Assembly: GCF_047272945.1 (NCBI RefSeq)
Contig: NZ_JBKOPS010000010.1
Coordinates: 62,001 to 126,000 of the forward strand
Length of the DNA: 64,000 nt
Origin: Rubrolithibacter danxiaensis
GTDB lineage: Bacteria > Bacteroidota > Bacteroidia > Sphingobacteriales > Sphingobacteriaceae
Reading direction: 5' to 3'
Position 1 is the first letter of the stretch; each line of letters opens with the position of its first letter. Below, piece by piece: positions 9,289-17,742 of the stretch. A model generated the notes under the pieces. That model did not search any database. It was not told the DNA's origin and saw nothing but the letters and a program-made list of their open reading frames with translations. Made by a program: the position numbers and the translations under genes.

Positions 9289-9327
9289 CAAATATTGTGT
9301 TAAACTCTGTTAAGAGATGTTAAATAA
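9289..9327 (-). promoter_or_regulatory. Promoter region with three tandem TTAACA repeats
   Basis: Reading along the minus strand, TTAACA occurs three times at exactly 10-bp steps (9298-9327), then a near-consensus -7 box AATATTTG (9289-9296) follows at once. The repeats therefore cover roughly the -16 to -45 zone, where an activator dimer or trimer on one DNA face would sit. Direct hexamer repeats of this sort are known for OmpR/PhoB-class response regulators; which one acts here is not shown. Confidence 0.5.
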
Positions 9328-9369
9328 TCCCTTTTCCATAAAATTTTTACAATAGGCCTTTTGGGGAAT

Positions 9370-9930
9370 CTATTTATTGAAGCGGGTCATGGTTAATTCT
9401 GCACCAACCGATACAAAGCTTTGTATCATTTCGATGGAGCGCTCAATCAATTCTGGCAGTGCCGGCTGTTCATCTTCATCAAAACTGCTCAGTACATAAT
9501 CAACCTGTCGCCCTTTTGGAAAATTATCACCGATACCAAATCGCAAACGCGGATAATTTTGTCCTCCAACCAGTGATTCAATGCTTTTTAATCCGTTGTG
9601 CCCGGCATTGCCGCCTTTAGGTTTTAAACGGATTGTTCCGAAAGGTAAAGCCAGGTCATCTACAAGGACAAGAATATTTTCTACCGGAATTTTAAGTTCA
9701 TGCATCCAGTAATTAACCGCTTTCCCGCTCAGGTTCATATAGGTGGTGGGTTTTATCAAAAATATCTTTTTTACTTTATGGCTCAACTCGGTATACCACG
9801 CTAAACGCATGTTTGAAAACTTTACCCCTGCTTGCTTAGCCATTTCATCGGCTATCATAAAACCAATATTATGCCGGGTATCTGCGTACTCCGGACCGAT
9901 ATTTCCTAAAGCAACTACGAGGTATTTCAT
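9370..9930 (-). CDS. pth: Peptidyl-tRNA hydrolase
   Basis: Cytoplasmic esterase that frees tRNA from prematurely released peptidyl-tRNA. The 186-residue length is usual. Hallmarks are the N-terminal VALGNIGPEYADTRHNIGF with the catalytic His in TRHN, the PTTYMNLSG segment, LVLVDDLALPFGTIR and GGNAGHNGLKSI. In many Bacteroidota pth follows rplY and prs; here a plus-strand TlpA-like gene separates it from them. The start ATG at 9930 is well fixed by the family N-terminus. Confidence 0.96.
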   Translation of the reverse strand: MKYLVVALGNIGPEYADTRHNIGFMIADEMAKQAGVKFSNMRLAWYTELSHKVKKIFLIKPTTYMNLSGKAVNYWMHELKIPVENILVLVDDLALPFGTIRLKPKGGNAGHNGLKSIESLVGGQNYPRLRFGIGDNFPKGRQVDYVLSSFDEDEQPALPELIERSIEMIQSFVSVGAELTMTRFNK

Positions 9931-9946
9931 GGAGGCAAAATAAAAG

Positions 9947-9982
9947 TATAATAATTATCTTAGCAAGAAGATAATTATTATA
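9947..9982. promoter_or_regulatory. 15-bp perfect inverted repeat between divergent genes
   Basis: Two 15-bp arms (9947-9961 and 9968-9982) separated by AGCAAG form a perfect AT-rich inverted repeat between the starts of pth (minus) and the TlpA-like gene (plus). It is likely a regulator site or a cruciform-prone junction; no T-tract suits either strand as a terminator. Confidence 0.5.
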
Positions 9983-9998
9983 AGCAGTTCCTTACCTA

Positions 9999-11154
9999 TT
10001 GCCCATGAAAAACCTATATACACCGCATCCATATTTACTGCTACTAAGTCTTCTGCTTTCCTGTTCTTCAAGAGAAAAAGTAGAAATTACAGGAAAAGCA
10101 AATGGGATAAAAGAGGGTGTGGTACTAATTGCTAAGGGAGACAGCATAATTACAGGCGAAAATATTAAGGAAAACGGAAGTTTTTCTTTTATAAAAAACA
10201 TAGATCCCGGATTCTACGACATCCGCCTTAAAATTTCGGGCAGTGACAATACAAATTCAACACCCGTGTATCTGGAGAAAGGAAAATATGCTGTAATCTT
10301 TGATTCAGATCCCGGGAGGTATCCTTATCAGTTCTTCATCTGCGCTCCAAAAAGACTTAAACCTTTATTATAAATTTTCAGAAAATGAAATGAGAAAGGC
10401 TACTGATGAATACGTAGCGGCCAAATCAGCATTTGATAAATGGCTGGCAACTGCTGAAAGGACACAGACTGGAAAGGAAGTGATAAACAAAGTAAGGAAA
10501 GCCGAACAGGTCCTGAATACTAAAAAGGCCGCTATTAAAGAAATGTTCATTTCTACGCATCCTGATTCAAAGGTATCCGCTTACTTCTTAAGCCAACTGG
10601 CAATCGAAACCAACCCGAAACATTTTCTTAAAGTTTATAATAACTTATCGGAAAAGGTAAAAAGAACACCTTATGCAACTGAAACTAAGCAGCAGATAGA
10701 ACATATTCTTTCATCCTATACGGGATCAGACATACCAAAGGTATTTGGTGAAACACCCGAAGGTAAGCCGTTTGATAAGAATCTGCTTAAAAACAAACTC
10801 ACACTTGTTGTATTTTGGGCAAGCTGGAACAAACCAAGTACCAATGATTTTTTTCAATCGCATAGCCTGTATGACGAGCTGCATAATAAAGGATTTGAAA
10901 TAGTTGGGATATCGCTGGATAAGACAAAAGAAAAATGGACAAAATCGATCTCAGAAAATAAACTTAACTGGTTACATGTTTGCGATTTTAAAGGGGCATA
11001 CTCTGCCAATATTGAAACATTTAATAACAACAAATTACCCTATTACATTTTAATAGGGCCGGATTTAAAGATAGTGGATAGGGATGTTCCGCTATCTTCA
11101 GTAGAAATTTATTTCAATGATTTTGTGAAAAAGAATTATACAGCGTTAAAATAA
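9999..11154 (+). pseudogene. TlpA-like thioredoxin-fold lipoprotein, frameshifted
   Basis: Two overlapping reading frames (9999-10373 and the frame continuing to 11154) together encode one DUF4369-TlpA type protein of about 380 residues. The first part has a lipoprotein signal (LLLLSLLLSC) and the N-terminal beta domain (VEITGKANGIKEGVVLIAKG). The second holds a helical linker and a thioredoxin-like domain. One base is in excess around 10310-10330, near CCCGGGAGG: removing it joins FDSDPG to ISSSSALQKDL. The thioredoxin site reads FWASWNKPSTND where FWASWCxPC is expected, so both redox cysteines are missing. The gene sits against the strand of the prs-rplY-pth group. It is either a decaying gene or a sequencing error; a redox role is unlikely in either case. 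Confidence 0.8.
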
Positions 11155-11197
11155 AAAAGGCAGTACAAACACACTATGCACTGCCTTCTTATTTTTC
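11155..11197. terminator. Bidirectional terminator between TlpA-like gene and rplY
   Basis: An 8-bp stem (AAGGCAGT / ACTGCCTT) with A-rich sequence on one side and TTCTTATTTTTC on the other lies between two convergent genes, so it can end transcription from both. Confidence 0.8.
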
Positions 11198-11209
11198 TGT
11201 AAAGTACTA

Positions 11210-11791
11210 TTATTTACCTTTTGCAGCTTCCTGCTCAGCCTGTCTGAGGGCACGGGAAGTTGTAACAGATACAATGGTATCTTCAGCTACGTTTGTGATA
11301 GCGAACTGATCAAATTTCAAATCGCGAACGCGAACTGATTTACCAACCTCAAGAGGCTCGATGCTGATCTCAACATATTGAGGCATATCTTTTGGAAGCG
11401 CTTTAACACGTAATTTACGTAATTTCTGAACCAGCTTTCCACCCATTTTAACACCTGGAGAAGTTCCGGTTAATTTAACGGGAATTTCCATAGTTAACGG
11501 TTTATTTTCGTCTAACTGGAAAAAATCCACGTGTAAAACCTGTTCTGTAAGGGGGTGAAACTGAGCATCCTTTACGATGGCAGTTGTTTTAACACCGGCA
11601 ACATTTACTTCTACAAATGAAACTTCCGGGCTGTATAATAATCCTTTTAATTCACTGGCTTCAATAGCAAAGTGAGTTTGTCCTTGTCCACCATACAATA
11701 CAGCAGGTACTTTACCTTCGTAACGCAGCTGTTTTGCATCGCGTTTCCCTACGCTCTCTCTTGGAGAACCGCTAATAGCGATTGTTTTCAT
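11210..11791 (-). CDS. rplY: 50S ribosomal protein L25/general stress protein Ctc
   Basis: 5S rRNA-binding protein of the large ribosomal subunit, in the long Ctc (TL5) form with a C-terminal extra domain. At 193 residues it has the N-terminal L25 domain (VGKRDAKQLRYEGKVPAVLYGG) and the beta domain (LTMEIPVKLTGTSPGVKMGGKL, LPQYVEISIEPLEVGKSVRVRDL region). It lies 97 bp downstream of prs on the same strand, the usual Bacteroidota order, and is probably cotranscribed with it. Confidence 0.96.
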   Translation of the reverse strand: MKTIAISGSPRESVGKRDAKQLRYEGKVPAVLYGGQGQTHFAIEASELKGLLYSPEVSFVEVNVAGVKTTAIVKDAQFHPLTEQVLHVDFFQLDENKPLTMEIPVKLTGTSPGVKMGGKLVQKLRKLRVKALPKDMPQYVEISIEPLEVGKSVRVRDLKFDQFAITNVAEDTIVSVTTSRALRQAEQEAAKGK

Positions 11792-11888
11792 GTTATTAAA
11801 AATTAAAAATTGTTAAAATTAAAAATGTTATTGTAAAGCTTGTATTGAAAAAGCCTTTTTGAATTTCCGGCTTTTTATTCCACGCTAT

Positions 11889-12836
11889 CTATTCTTCTAT
11901 TTGAAATAAATTACTGATAGAACCATATTCGTTTACATTGGTAATTGCCTTTGCAAACAATTCGGCGGTAGAAAGAACCCGGATCTTTGGGCTTTCGTGC
12001 TTTAACGGAATAGTATCTGTAACTATTAATTCTGCCAATACAGAGTTTTCAATCGTTTCGTACGCCTTACCGGACAGAACAGGATGTGTACAAACCGCTC
12101 TGACACTGGTAGCCCCGTTTTCCATAATTAAGGCAGCTGCTTTAGACAACGTACCGGCTGTATCGCAAATATCATCAATCAATACAATATCTTTTCCGGT
12201 AACATCTCCAATGATAGACATTGATTCTATTTCATTGGCACGCTTTCTCCGCTTATCGCAAATCACCACTTCGGCATTAAAAAATTTGGCGAAAGTACGG
12301 GCCCGGTAAGAACCTCCCATATCCGGAGAAGCAATAACCAGATTTTCGAGGTTGAGGCTGCGGATATAAGGTACAAAAATTACTGATGCATCCAGATGAT
12401 CTACTGGAATATCAAAAAATCCCTGTATTTGTGCCGCGTGCAGATCCATCGTCATTATACGGTGTGCTCCTGCAGCAGTAATCAGGTTTGCCATCAGTTT
12501 TGCACCAATTGCTACCCGTGGTTTATCTTTTCTATCCTGACGTGCCATTCCGAAATATGGAATAACAACCGTGATATAATGAGCCGAGGCACGCTTAGCA
12601 GCATCGGTAAGCAGTAATAACTCAATTAAATTGTCGAAAGGCTGGTTGGTAGATTGTATTAAAAACACATCCGACCCGCGGATTGACTCGTTAAATGAAG
12701 GCTGAAATTCGCCATCGCTGAAGCGCGATAACATTACATCTCCTAATTCCTTCCCATAAGCCTGAGCTATTTTAGCCGCTAAAGCGGTACTGCCTGAACC
12801 GGCAAATAATTTAACAGGATTAAACTGCAGTGGCAT
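11889..12836 (-). CDS. prs: Ribose-phosphate pyrophosphokinase
   Basis: Makes PRPP from ribose 5-phosphate and ATP for nucleotide, histidine and tryptophan synthesis. The 315-residue protein shows the class I features: FSDGEFQPSFNESIRGSDVFLIQST near the N-terminus, the ATP-binding YFGMARQDRKDKPR loop, the metal-binding MDLHAAQIQGFFDIPVDHL and the PRPP loop VLIDDICDTAGT. It lies upstream of rplY on the same strand. The tRNA-Gln gene upstream is separated from it by a strong terminator, so prs needs its own promoter in the 20-60 bp before its start. Confidence 0.97.
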   Translation of the reverse strand: MPLQFNPVKLFAGSGSTALAAKIAQAYGKELGDVMLSRFSDGEFQPSFNESIRGSDVFLIQSTNQPFDNLIELLLLTDAAKRASAHYITVVIPYFGMARQDRKDKPRVAIGAKLMANLITAAGAHRIMTMDLHAAQIQGFFDIPVDHLDASVIFVPYIRSLNLENLVIASPDMGGSYRARTFAKFFNAEVVICDKRRKRANEIESMSIIGDVTGKDIVLIDDICDTAGTLSKAAALIMENGATSVRAVCTHPVLSGKAYETIENSVLAELIVTDTIPLKHESPKIRVLSTAELFAKAITNVNEYGSISNLFQIEE

Positions 12837-12855
12837 CTTATTTTTCTAAAAGGGC

Positions 12856-12889
12856 GAAAAAAAATTCGGATTGTGCTTTCACAATCCGA
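12856..12889 (-). terminator. Rho-independent terminator of tRNA-Gln
   Basis: On the minus strand a 10-bp stem built on CGGATTGTG / CACAATCCG with a 4-nt loop is followed by AATTTTTTTT. It lies 14 bp after the tRNA 3' end and before prs. Confidence 0.88.
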
Positions 12890-12902
12890 TACCTTTTATT
12901 TG

Positions 12903-12973
12903 TTGCCCGACCAGGATTCGAACCTAGACAAACTGAACCAAAATCAGTTGTACTACCTTTATACTATCGGGCA
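12903..12973 (-). tRNA. tRNA-Gln (TTG)
   Basis: A 71-nt cloverleaf: acceptor TGCCCGA / TCGGGCA with discriminator A, anticodon stem ACTGA / TCAGT around loop TTTTGGT giving anticodon TTG, and T-arm with GGTTCGAATCC. CCA is not encoded. It has its own promoter and terminator. Confidence 0.96.
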
Positions 12974-13010
12974 ATTCCAATTCAAGAACAAATGCCTCTC
13001 AAACGGAGTG

Positions 13011-13042
13011 CAAATATAGAGTGATAAAGTAAAACCTGCAAA
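13011..13042 (-). promoter_or_regulatory. Promoter of tRNA-Gln
   Basis: On the minus strand TTTG (13039-13042), a 20-bp spacer and TATATTTG (13011-13018) match the Bacteroidota primary-sigma consensus TTTG / TAnnTTTG. The predicted start lies about 30 bp before the tRNA. This is the cleanest promoter in the window. Confidence 0.72.
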
Positions 13043-13171
13043 AGAATTTTATTTTTTTAAAAACATTCTGCTGCTTTTAATATCACCCTGTAAATTTTAA
13101 CACTTCTTAACCTGCAATATTTAATACTTATCACTATTTTCGGCATTCATTTTTGGATTGATCAATAGACA

Positions 13172-16100
13172 ATGAATTATACTAAAACAAACAATCTTTT
13201 TGGATGGCTATGTTTTATTGTTGCCGCGGTAACTTATATTTTAACTTTAGAGCCCTCTGCAAGTTTTTGGGATTGCGGTGAATTTATAGCTGCTGCTTAT
13301 AAATTACAGATTGTGCACCAGCCGGGTGCTCCGTTATTCTTGATGATACAAAAAGTTTTCTCGTTGCTTGCCGCCGGAGATCAAACCAAAATTGCTTACT
13401 GGATGAATATGGGCTCTGCATTATCCAGTGCAGCCACCATTCTCTTTCTATTCTGGACCATTACCGCCCTTGCACGAAAAATTGTATGGAAACAGGGCGA
13501 AGAATTAACAAAAGCAAAACTGATGATCATCATTGGTTCGGGTGTTGTTGGTGCTTTAGCTTATACTTTTTCTGACACTTTCTGGTTTTCTGCCGTTGAA
13601 TCGGAAGTATATGCCATGTCTTCTCTTTGTACAGCCATTGTATTCTGGGCCATCCTGAAATGGGACCATCATGCCGATGAACCCGGAGCTGACAAATGGC
13701 TGATCTTTATCGCCTATATCATGGGGCTTTCTATAGGAGTTCACCTCCTCAACCTGCTTGTTATTCCTGCTATCGCGATAGTTTATTATTTCAGAAGGAA
13801 TCAGAATATAACTACCAAAGGCACCCTTCTTGCATTGCTGACGGGAATAGTGATACTTGCAGTTATACAGTATGGAGTTATACAGTATCTCGTAAAATTT
13901 GCCGCTTATTTCGACTTGTTCTTTGTTAATACACTGGGATTAGGCTTCGGAACGGGCGTTTTATTTTTCGCTCTGCTAATAATAGGCGGACTTGTTTATG
14001 GAATTATTTATTCCATTAAAAAAGCAAAGCCTGTTTTAAATCTTTCACTCATCTCGCTTGTATTTATTTTACTTGGATACAGTTCATTTTCGATGATTGT
14101 GATACGGGCAAAAGCTGATCCTGTTTTAAACAACAGCGATCCTGATAACGTATTTGCCTTGTTAAGTTACCTCAACCGTGAGCAATACGGCGACCGCCCG
14201 CTTTTATACGGGCAGTATTTTGATTCTCAGCCCATAGACTATAAAGAAGGTGGCAATATTTACCGTAAAGGAGAAAATAAATACGAAGTGGCCGGCAAAA
14301 AATTCGAACAGGTGTACGACCGTAATACGCTGTTGCCGAGAATGTACAGCGATGATCCGCAGCATGTAGGTTTTTATCGCGACTGGATGAATATGGGGCA
14401 AAGCGAATCGCCTACCTTTGCGCAAAATCTTGGATTTGGATTCAGCTACCAGTTTGGATTTATGTATGCCCGCTACTTTTTATGGGATTTTGCAGGGCGT
14501 CAAAATGATGATCAGGGGCATGGAAACTATACATCAGGAAACTGGATCAGCGGTATAAAGCCTTTGGATGCGATGCGTCTGGGATCTCAGGAACATCTTC
14601 CACCGAGCATAACCGAAAATAATGCTTATAACCGTTTTTACTTTTTACCCTTAATTCTTGGCTTAATTGGTGCTTTCTGGCATTTTAAACGTAACCAGAA
14701 AGATGCAGGAGTTGTAGGTTTATTATTCTTCTTTACCGGTGTTGCCATCGTTATCTATTTGAACCAGACACCGCTCCAGCCCAGAGAACGTGACTATGCA
14801 TATGCAGGTTCTTTTTACGCGTTTACAATATGGATTGGCCTAGGGGTAGCAGGAATTGCAGAATGGCTTAAAAACAAAGTGAACCCTCTTGGCGCAGGAG
14901 CAATTGCAACGGTAATTGGCCTTTTAGCTGCTCCGGTAATCATGGCGAAAGAAGGATGGAACGATCATGACCGATCTGAAAAATACACAGCAAGAGACTT
15001 TGCTATTGATTACCTGGAATCATGCGCTCCGAATGCCATTCTGTTTACCTACGGTGATAACGATACCTACCCATTGTGGTATGTTCAGGAAGTAGAAGGT
15101 ATAAGACCTGACGTTCGTATCGTTAATACAAGCCTTTTGGGTACCGATTGGTATATCCGCCAGATGAAAGAAAAAACCAACCAGGGGGCTGCACTTCCTA
15201 TCACCATGCCAAATGCAAAGTTTGTTCAGGGCGTCCGTGATGTTCTGCGGTATTCTGATTACCAGTTGAATGGTTCTGTTGAGTTAAAAAGCATATTTGA
15301 TATCCTAACGTCCGATAATGACAACGATAAAGTAACTATGCAGGATGGAAGTAAAGAAAACTTCTTACCAACCAAAAACTTTAAACTTACAGTTGACCCA
15401 GAGCAGGTTATCAGTACTAACACAGTAGCACCTACGTTAAAAGACAGCATTACGCCGGTTATGGAATGGAAATATAACAAGAATTATGTTTCTAAAACTG
15501 AACTGGCTATGATTGACATTCTTGCTCACAACAACTGGCAGCGGCCTATTTATTTTGCTGTAACCGTTCCTAACAGCAACTTTATCGGCCTGGATAAATA
15601 TTTATACAATGAGGGTTTCGCATACCGCTTACTTCCGCTTAAAACAAATCCTGCAGATTCAACTGATCAGGAACAAAAGCTGAATGCAGATGTGATGTAT
15701 AACAATATGATGAACAAGTTCAGATGGGGCAATATGAAGAATGCCTCTTATCTTGACCCGGAATCTACCCGGATGATCAGCATTATCCTGAAAAGTTTCA
15801 ATCAGCTGTCAGAAGAGCTTGCCTTAAAGGGTGATAAAGAGAAGGCCAGAAAAGCACTTCTGAAATCAATTGAAGTGGTTCCTGATAAAAACTATTCGTT
15901 TTATTCCGTTTTATACCGTTACTATACAGTTGACCAGTTATATAAGCTAGGCGAAGCAGCAAAAGCAAATAACCTGGCTACACAAACTGCCGGTTTTATT
16001 GCCGCTGAACTTACGTACATGGGAGATATAATACAAAGTGTTGAGAATATTAATTCGAATGAAATACAGTTGGGAATGACCGTTTTAAATGAGCTGGCAA

Positions 16101-16195
16101 AAACGGCAGAAGAAAATAAACAAACAGCTGTTGCTACCAATATAAAAAATAAGCTTCAGGGCTTGCAGTCGAGGTTTGGAGCATTGCAGCAGTAG
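13172..16195 (+). CDS. DUF2723 family multi-pass membrane protein
   Basis: A 1007-residue inner-membrane protein. The N-terminus carries the DUF2723 signature (LTLEPSASFWDCGEFIAAAYKLQIVHQPGAP), whose acidic residues resemble the catalytic loop of GT-C glycosyltransferases such as protein O-mannosyltransferases. About ten or more hydrophobic segments extend to about residue 600 and include PLQPRERDYAYAGSFYAF; the C-terminal 400 residues are soluble with helical repeats. The family is widespread in Bacteroidota and a role in glycan or protein glycosylation is plausible but unproven. It is monocistronic: a strong two-way terminator follows, and its upstream region holds a TTAACA-N4-TTAACC repeat at 13097-13112. 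Confidence 0.9.
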   Translation: MNYTKTNNLFGWLCFIVAAVTYILTLEPSASFWDCGEFIAAAYKLQIVHQPGAPLFLMIQKVFSLLAAGDQTKIAYWMNMGSALSSAATILFLFWTITALARKIVWKQGEELTKAKLMIIIGSGVVGALAYTFSDTFWFSAVESEVYAMSSLCTAIVFWAILKWDHHADEPGADKWLIFIAYIMGLSIGVHLLNLLVIPAIAIVYYFRRNQNITTKGTLLALLTGIVILAVIQYGVIQYLVKFAAYFDLFFVNTLGLGFGTGVLFFALLIIGGLVYGIIYSIKKAKPVLNLSLISLVFILLGYSSFSMIVIRAKADPVLNNSDPDNVFALLSYLNREQYGDRPLLYGQYFDSQPIDYKEGGNIYRKGENKYEVAGKKFEQVYDRNTLLPRMYSDDPQHVGFYRDWMNMGQSESPTFAQNLGFGFSYQFGFMYARYFLWDFAGRQNDDQGHGNYTSGNWISGIKPLDAMRLGSQEHLPPSITENNAYNRFYFLPLILGLIGAFWHFKRNQKDAGVVGLLFFFTGVAIVIYLNQTPLQPRERDYAYAGSFYAFTIWIGLGVAGIAEWLKNKVNPLGAGAIATVIGLLAAPVIMAKEGWNDHDRSEKYTARDFAIDYLESCAPNAILFTYGDNDTYPLWYVQEVEGIRPDVRIVNTSLLGTDWYIRQMKEKTNQGAALPITMPNAKFVQGVRDVLRYSDYQLNGSVELKSIFDILTSDNDNDKVTMQDGSKENFLPTKNFKLTVDPEQVISTNTVAPTLKDSITPVMEWKYNKNYVSKTELAMIDILAHNNWQRPIYFAVTVPNSNFIGLDKYLYNEGFAYRLLPLKTNPADSTDQEQKLNADVMYNNMMNKFRWGNMKNASYLDPESTRMISIILKSFNQLSEELALKGDKEKARKALLKSIEVVPDKNYSFYSVLYRYYTVDQLYKLGEAAKANNLATQTAGFIAAELTYMGDIIQSVENINSNEIQLGMTVLNELAKTAEENKQTAVATNIKNKLQGLQSRFGALQQ

Positions 16196-16205
16196 ATAAA
16201 AAATA

Positions 16206-16248
16206 CAGTCATAAAAAAAACCTCTTAGCGAGGTTTTTTTTATGACTG
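16206..16248. terminator. Strong bidirectional terminator
   Basis: A perfect 19-bp stem (16206-16224 / 16230-16248) with loop TTAGC; the arms contain eight A and eight T residues flanking CCTC / GAGG, so both the DUF2723 gene and the convergent accA gene can end here. Confidence 0.92.
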
Positions 16249-16260
16249 ATAAATTCGTTT

Positions 16261-17217
16261 TTACTCTTCAACCACTCCCATAGAACAAAACTTCTCTATA
16301 CGTTCATCCACCAGTTCATCTATATTTTTTTGACACAACGTTTCGAGATCTTTTATCAGCTGCTCTTTTAATACTTGCGCCATTTCCTTCGGATCGTTGT
16401 GTGCGCCTCCAAGCGGTTCGGGAATTATGCCATCAATCAGTTTATTTTTCAGCATATCTTCAGCAGTAAGTTTTAAACTATCTGCGGCCCGTTCTTTAAA
16501 ATCCCAGGTACGCCATAAAATAGCGGAACAGTTTTCGGGAGAAATTACGGAATACCAGGAATGTTCCAGCATGTACACTTTATCACCAATGCCAATACCC
16601 AAAGCTCCACCCGAGGCTCCTTCACCGATAATGATACAAATAACCGGAACTTTTAGCTGTGCCATTTCCAGCAGGTTCCTTGCAATTGCTTCTCCCTGCC
16701 CACGTTCCTCTGCTTCTAAACCCGGATACGCTCCCGGAGTATCAATTAACGTGATAACCGGTTTGTTAAATTTTTCTGCCAGTTTCATCAAACGAAGTGC
16801 TTTGCGGTATCCTTCCGGATTAGCCATACCGAAATTCCGGTATTGGCGCATTTTCGTATTTACTCCCTTCTGATGGCCAATCAGCATTACTGTCTGGCCT
16901 TCAAGAGAGGCGAAACCACCCACAATCGCTTTATCGTCTTTTACAGTTCTATCGCCGTGCATTTCAATAAAATCAGTACACATGGATTCAATATACTGCA
17001 GTGTATAGGGCCTTTCCGGATGACGGGATATTTGTACTTTTTGCCAGCCGGTCAGATTAGAATAGATCTCTTTCTTGGCTGTCTCCAGTTTTTCCTCCAA
17101 TTCGTTTAGTGTTGCAGACATATTTACCTTTGTTTTTTCTGCAACTTGTTTAACTTTATCTATTTGCTGCTGCAGATCAGCAATCGGCTTCTCAAATTCG
17201 AATGAAGTTTTCATCAA
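16261..17217 (-). CDS. accA: Acetyl-CoA carboxylase carboxyltransferase subunit alpha
   Basis: Cytoplasmic subunit that, with AccD, moves carboxyl from biotinylated AccB to acetyl-CoA, giving malonyl-CoA for fatty acid synthesis. The 318-residue length is normal. Typical stretches are RHPERPYTLQYIESMCTDFIE, ALRLMKLAEKFNKPVITLIDTPGAYPG and IGEGASGGALGIGIGD. It stands apart from the accB-accC genes at 51.8-53.7 kb. A 12-bp palindrome AATTAGCTAATT (17238-17249) lies about 20 bp before the start and could be an operator. Confidence 0.97.
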   Translation of the reverse strand: MMKTSFEFEKPIADLQQQIDKVKQVAEKTKVNMSATLNELEEKLETAKKEIYSNLTGWQKVQISRHPERPYTLQYIESMCTDFIEMHGDRTVKDDKAIVGGFASLEGQTVMLIGHQKGVNTKMRQYRNFGMANPEGYRKALRLMKLAEKFNKPVITLIDTPGAYPGLEAEERGQGEAIARNLLEMAQLKVPVICIIIGEGASGGALGIGIGDKVYMLEHSWYSVISPENCSAILWRTWDFKERAADSLKLTAEDMLKNKLIDGIIPEPLGGAHNDPKEMAQVLKEQLIKDLETLCQKNIDELVDERIEKFCSMGVVEE

Positions 17218-17409
17218 GAAATTTTTACAGGGGGCTAAATTAGCTAATTAAGAGGCGAAATTAAAACACAAAGCATATTAATATCATTGATACTACATCT
17301 AAACACCTATAAAACCCGTATGTTATCCATATAATTATCTAGAGAAATTAACGTTTTCTATTTATTTATTTACTAAAGATAAAAATCAAACAACCCTAAA
17401 TTAATATTC

Positions 17410-17742
17410 ATGTCAACGTACTACAATCCTGAAGATTTAAAAAAATTTTCGCAAATCGGTGAATTTCAGCAAGAGCTGGCAGACAAGTTTTTCAGCTATT
17501 ACGGTGATGTTTTTAAAGAAGGCGCACTTACAGCCAGGGAAAAATCGCTTATCGCATTAGCTGTTTCCCACGCCGTTCAGTGCCCTTATTGTATTGATGC
17601 TTATACCGTAGATACGATGGAAAAAGGATGTACTGAACAGCAAATGATGGAAGCTGTACACGTTACTGCTGCTATCAGAGGTGGAGCCTCACTTGTACAC
17701 GGCGTACAAATGATGAATAAGGTAAAAGAACTATCTATGTGA
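17410..17742 (+). CDS. Arsenosugar-associated carboxymuconolactone decarboxylase-like protein
   Basis: A 110-residue AhpD/carboxymuconolactone-decarboxylase fold protein. The CXXC pair is Cys58-Pro-Tyr-Cys61 in AVSHAVQCPYCIDAY, with the usual helices before it (GALTAREKSLIALAVS). Peroxidase-like members of this family occur beside arsS genes, and the context here is the same: its stop overlaps the arsS start (TGATG). It heads a six-gene plus-strand operon. A thiol-redox role, perhaps handling the trivalent arsenic intermediate, is inference from context. Confidence 0.88.
   Translation: MSTYYNPEDLKKFSQIGEFQQELADKFFSYYGDVFKEGALTAREKSLIALAVSHAVQCPYCIDAYTVDTMEKGCTEQQMMEAVHVTAAIRGGASLVHGVQMMNKVKELSM

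Noticed and set aside
13770..13781. CTATCGCGATAG palindrome
   Set aside because: It lies in the coding region of the DUF2723 protein, where it encodes an Ala-Ile-Ala-Ile-like stretch; a chance palindrome is the simplest reading.
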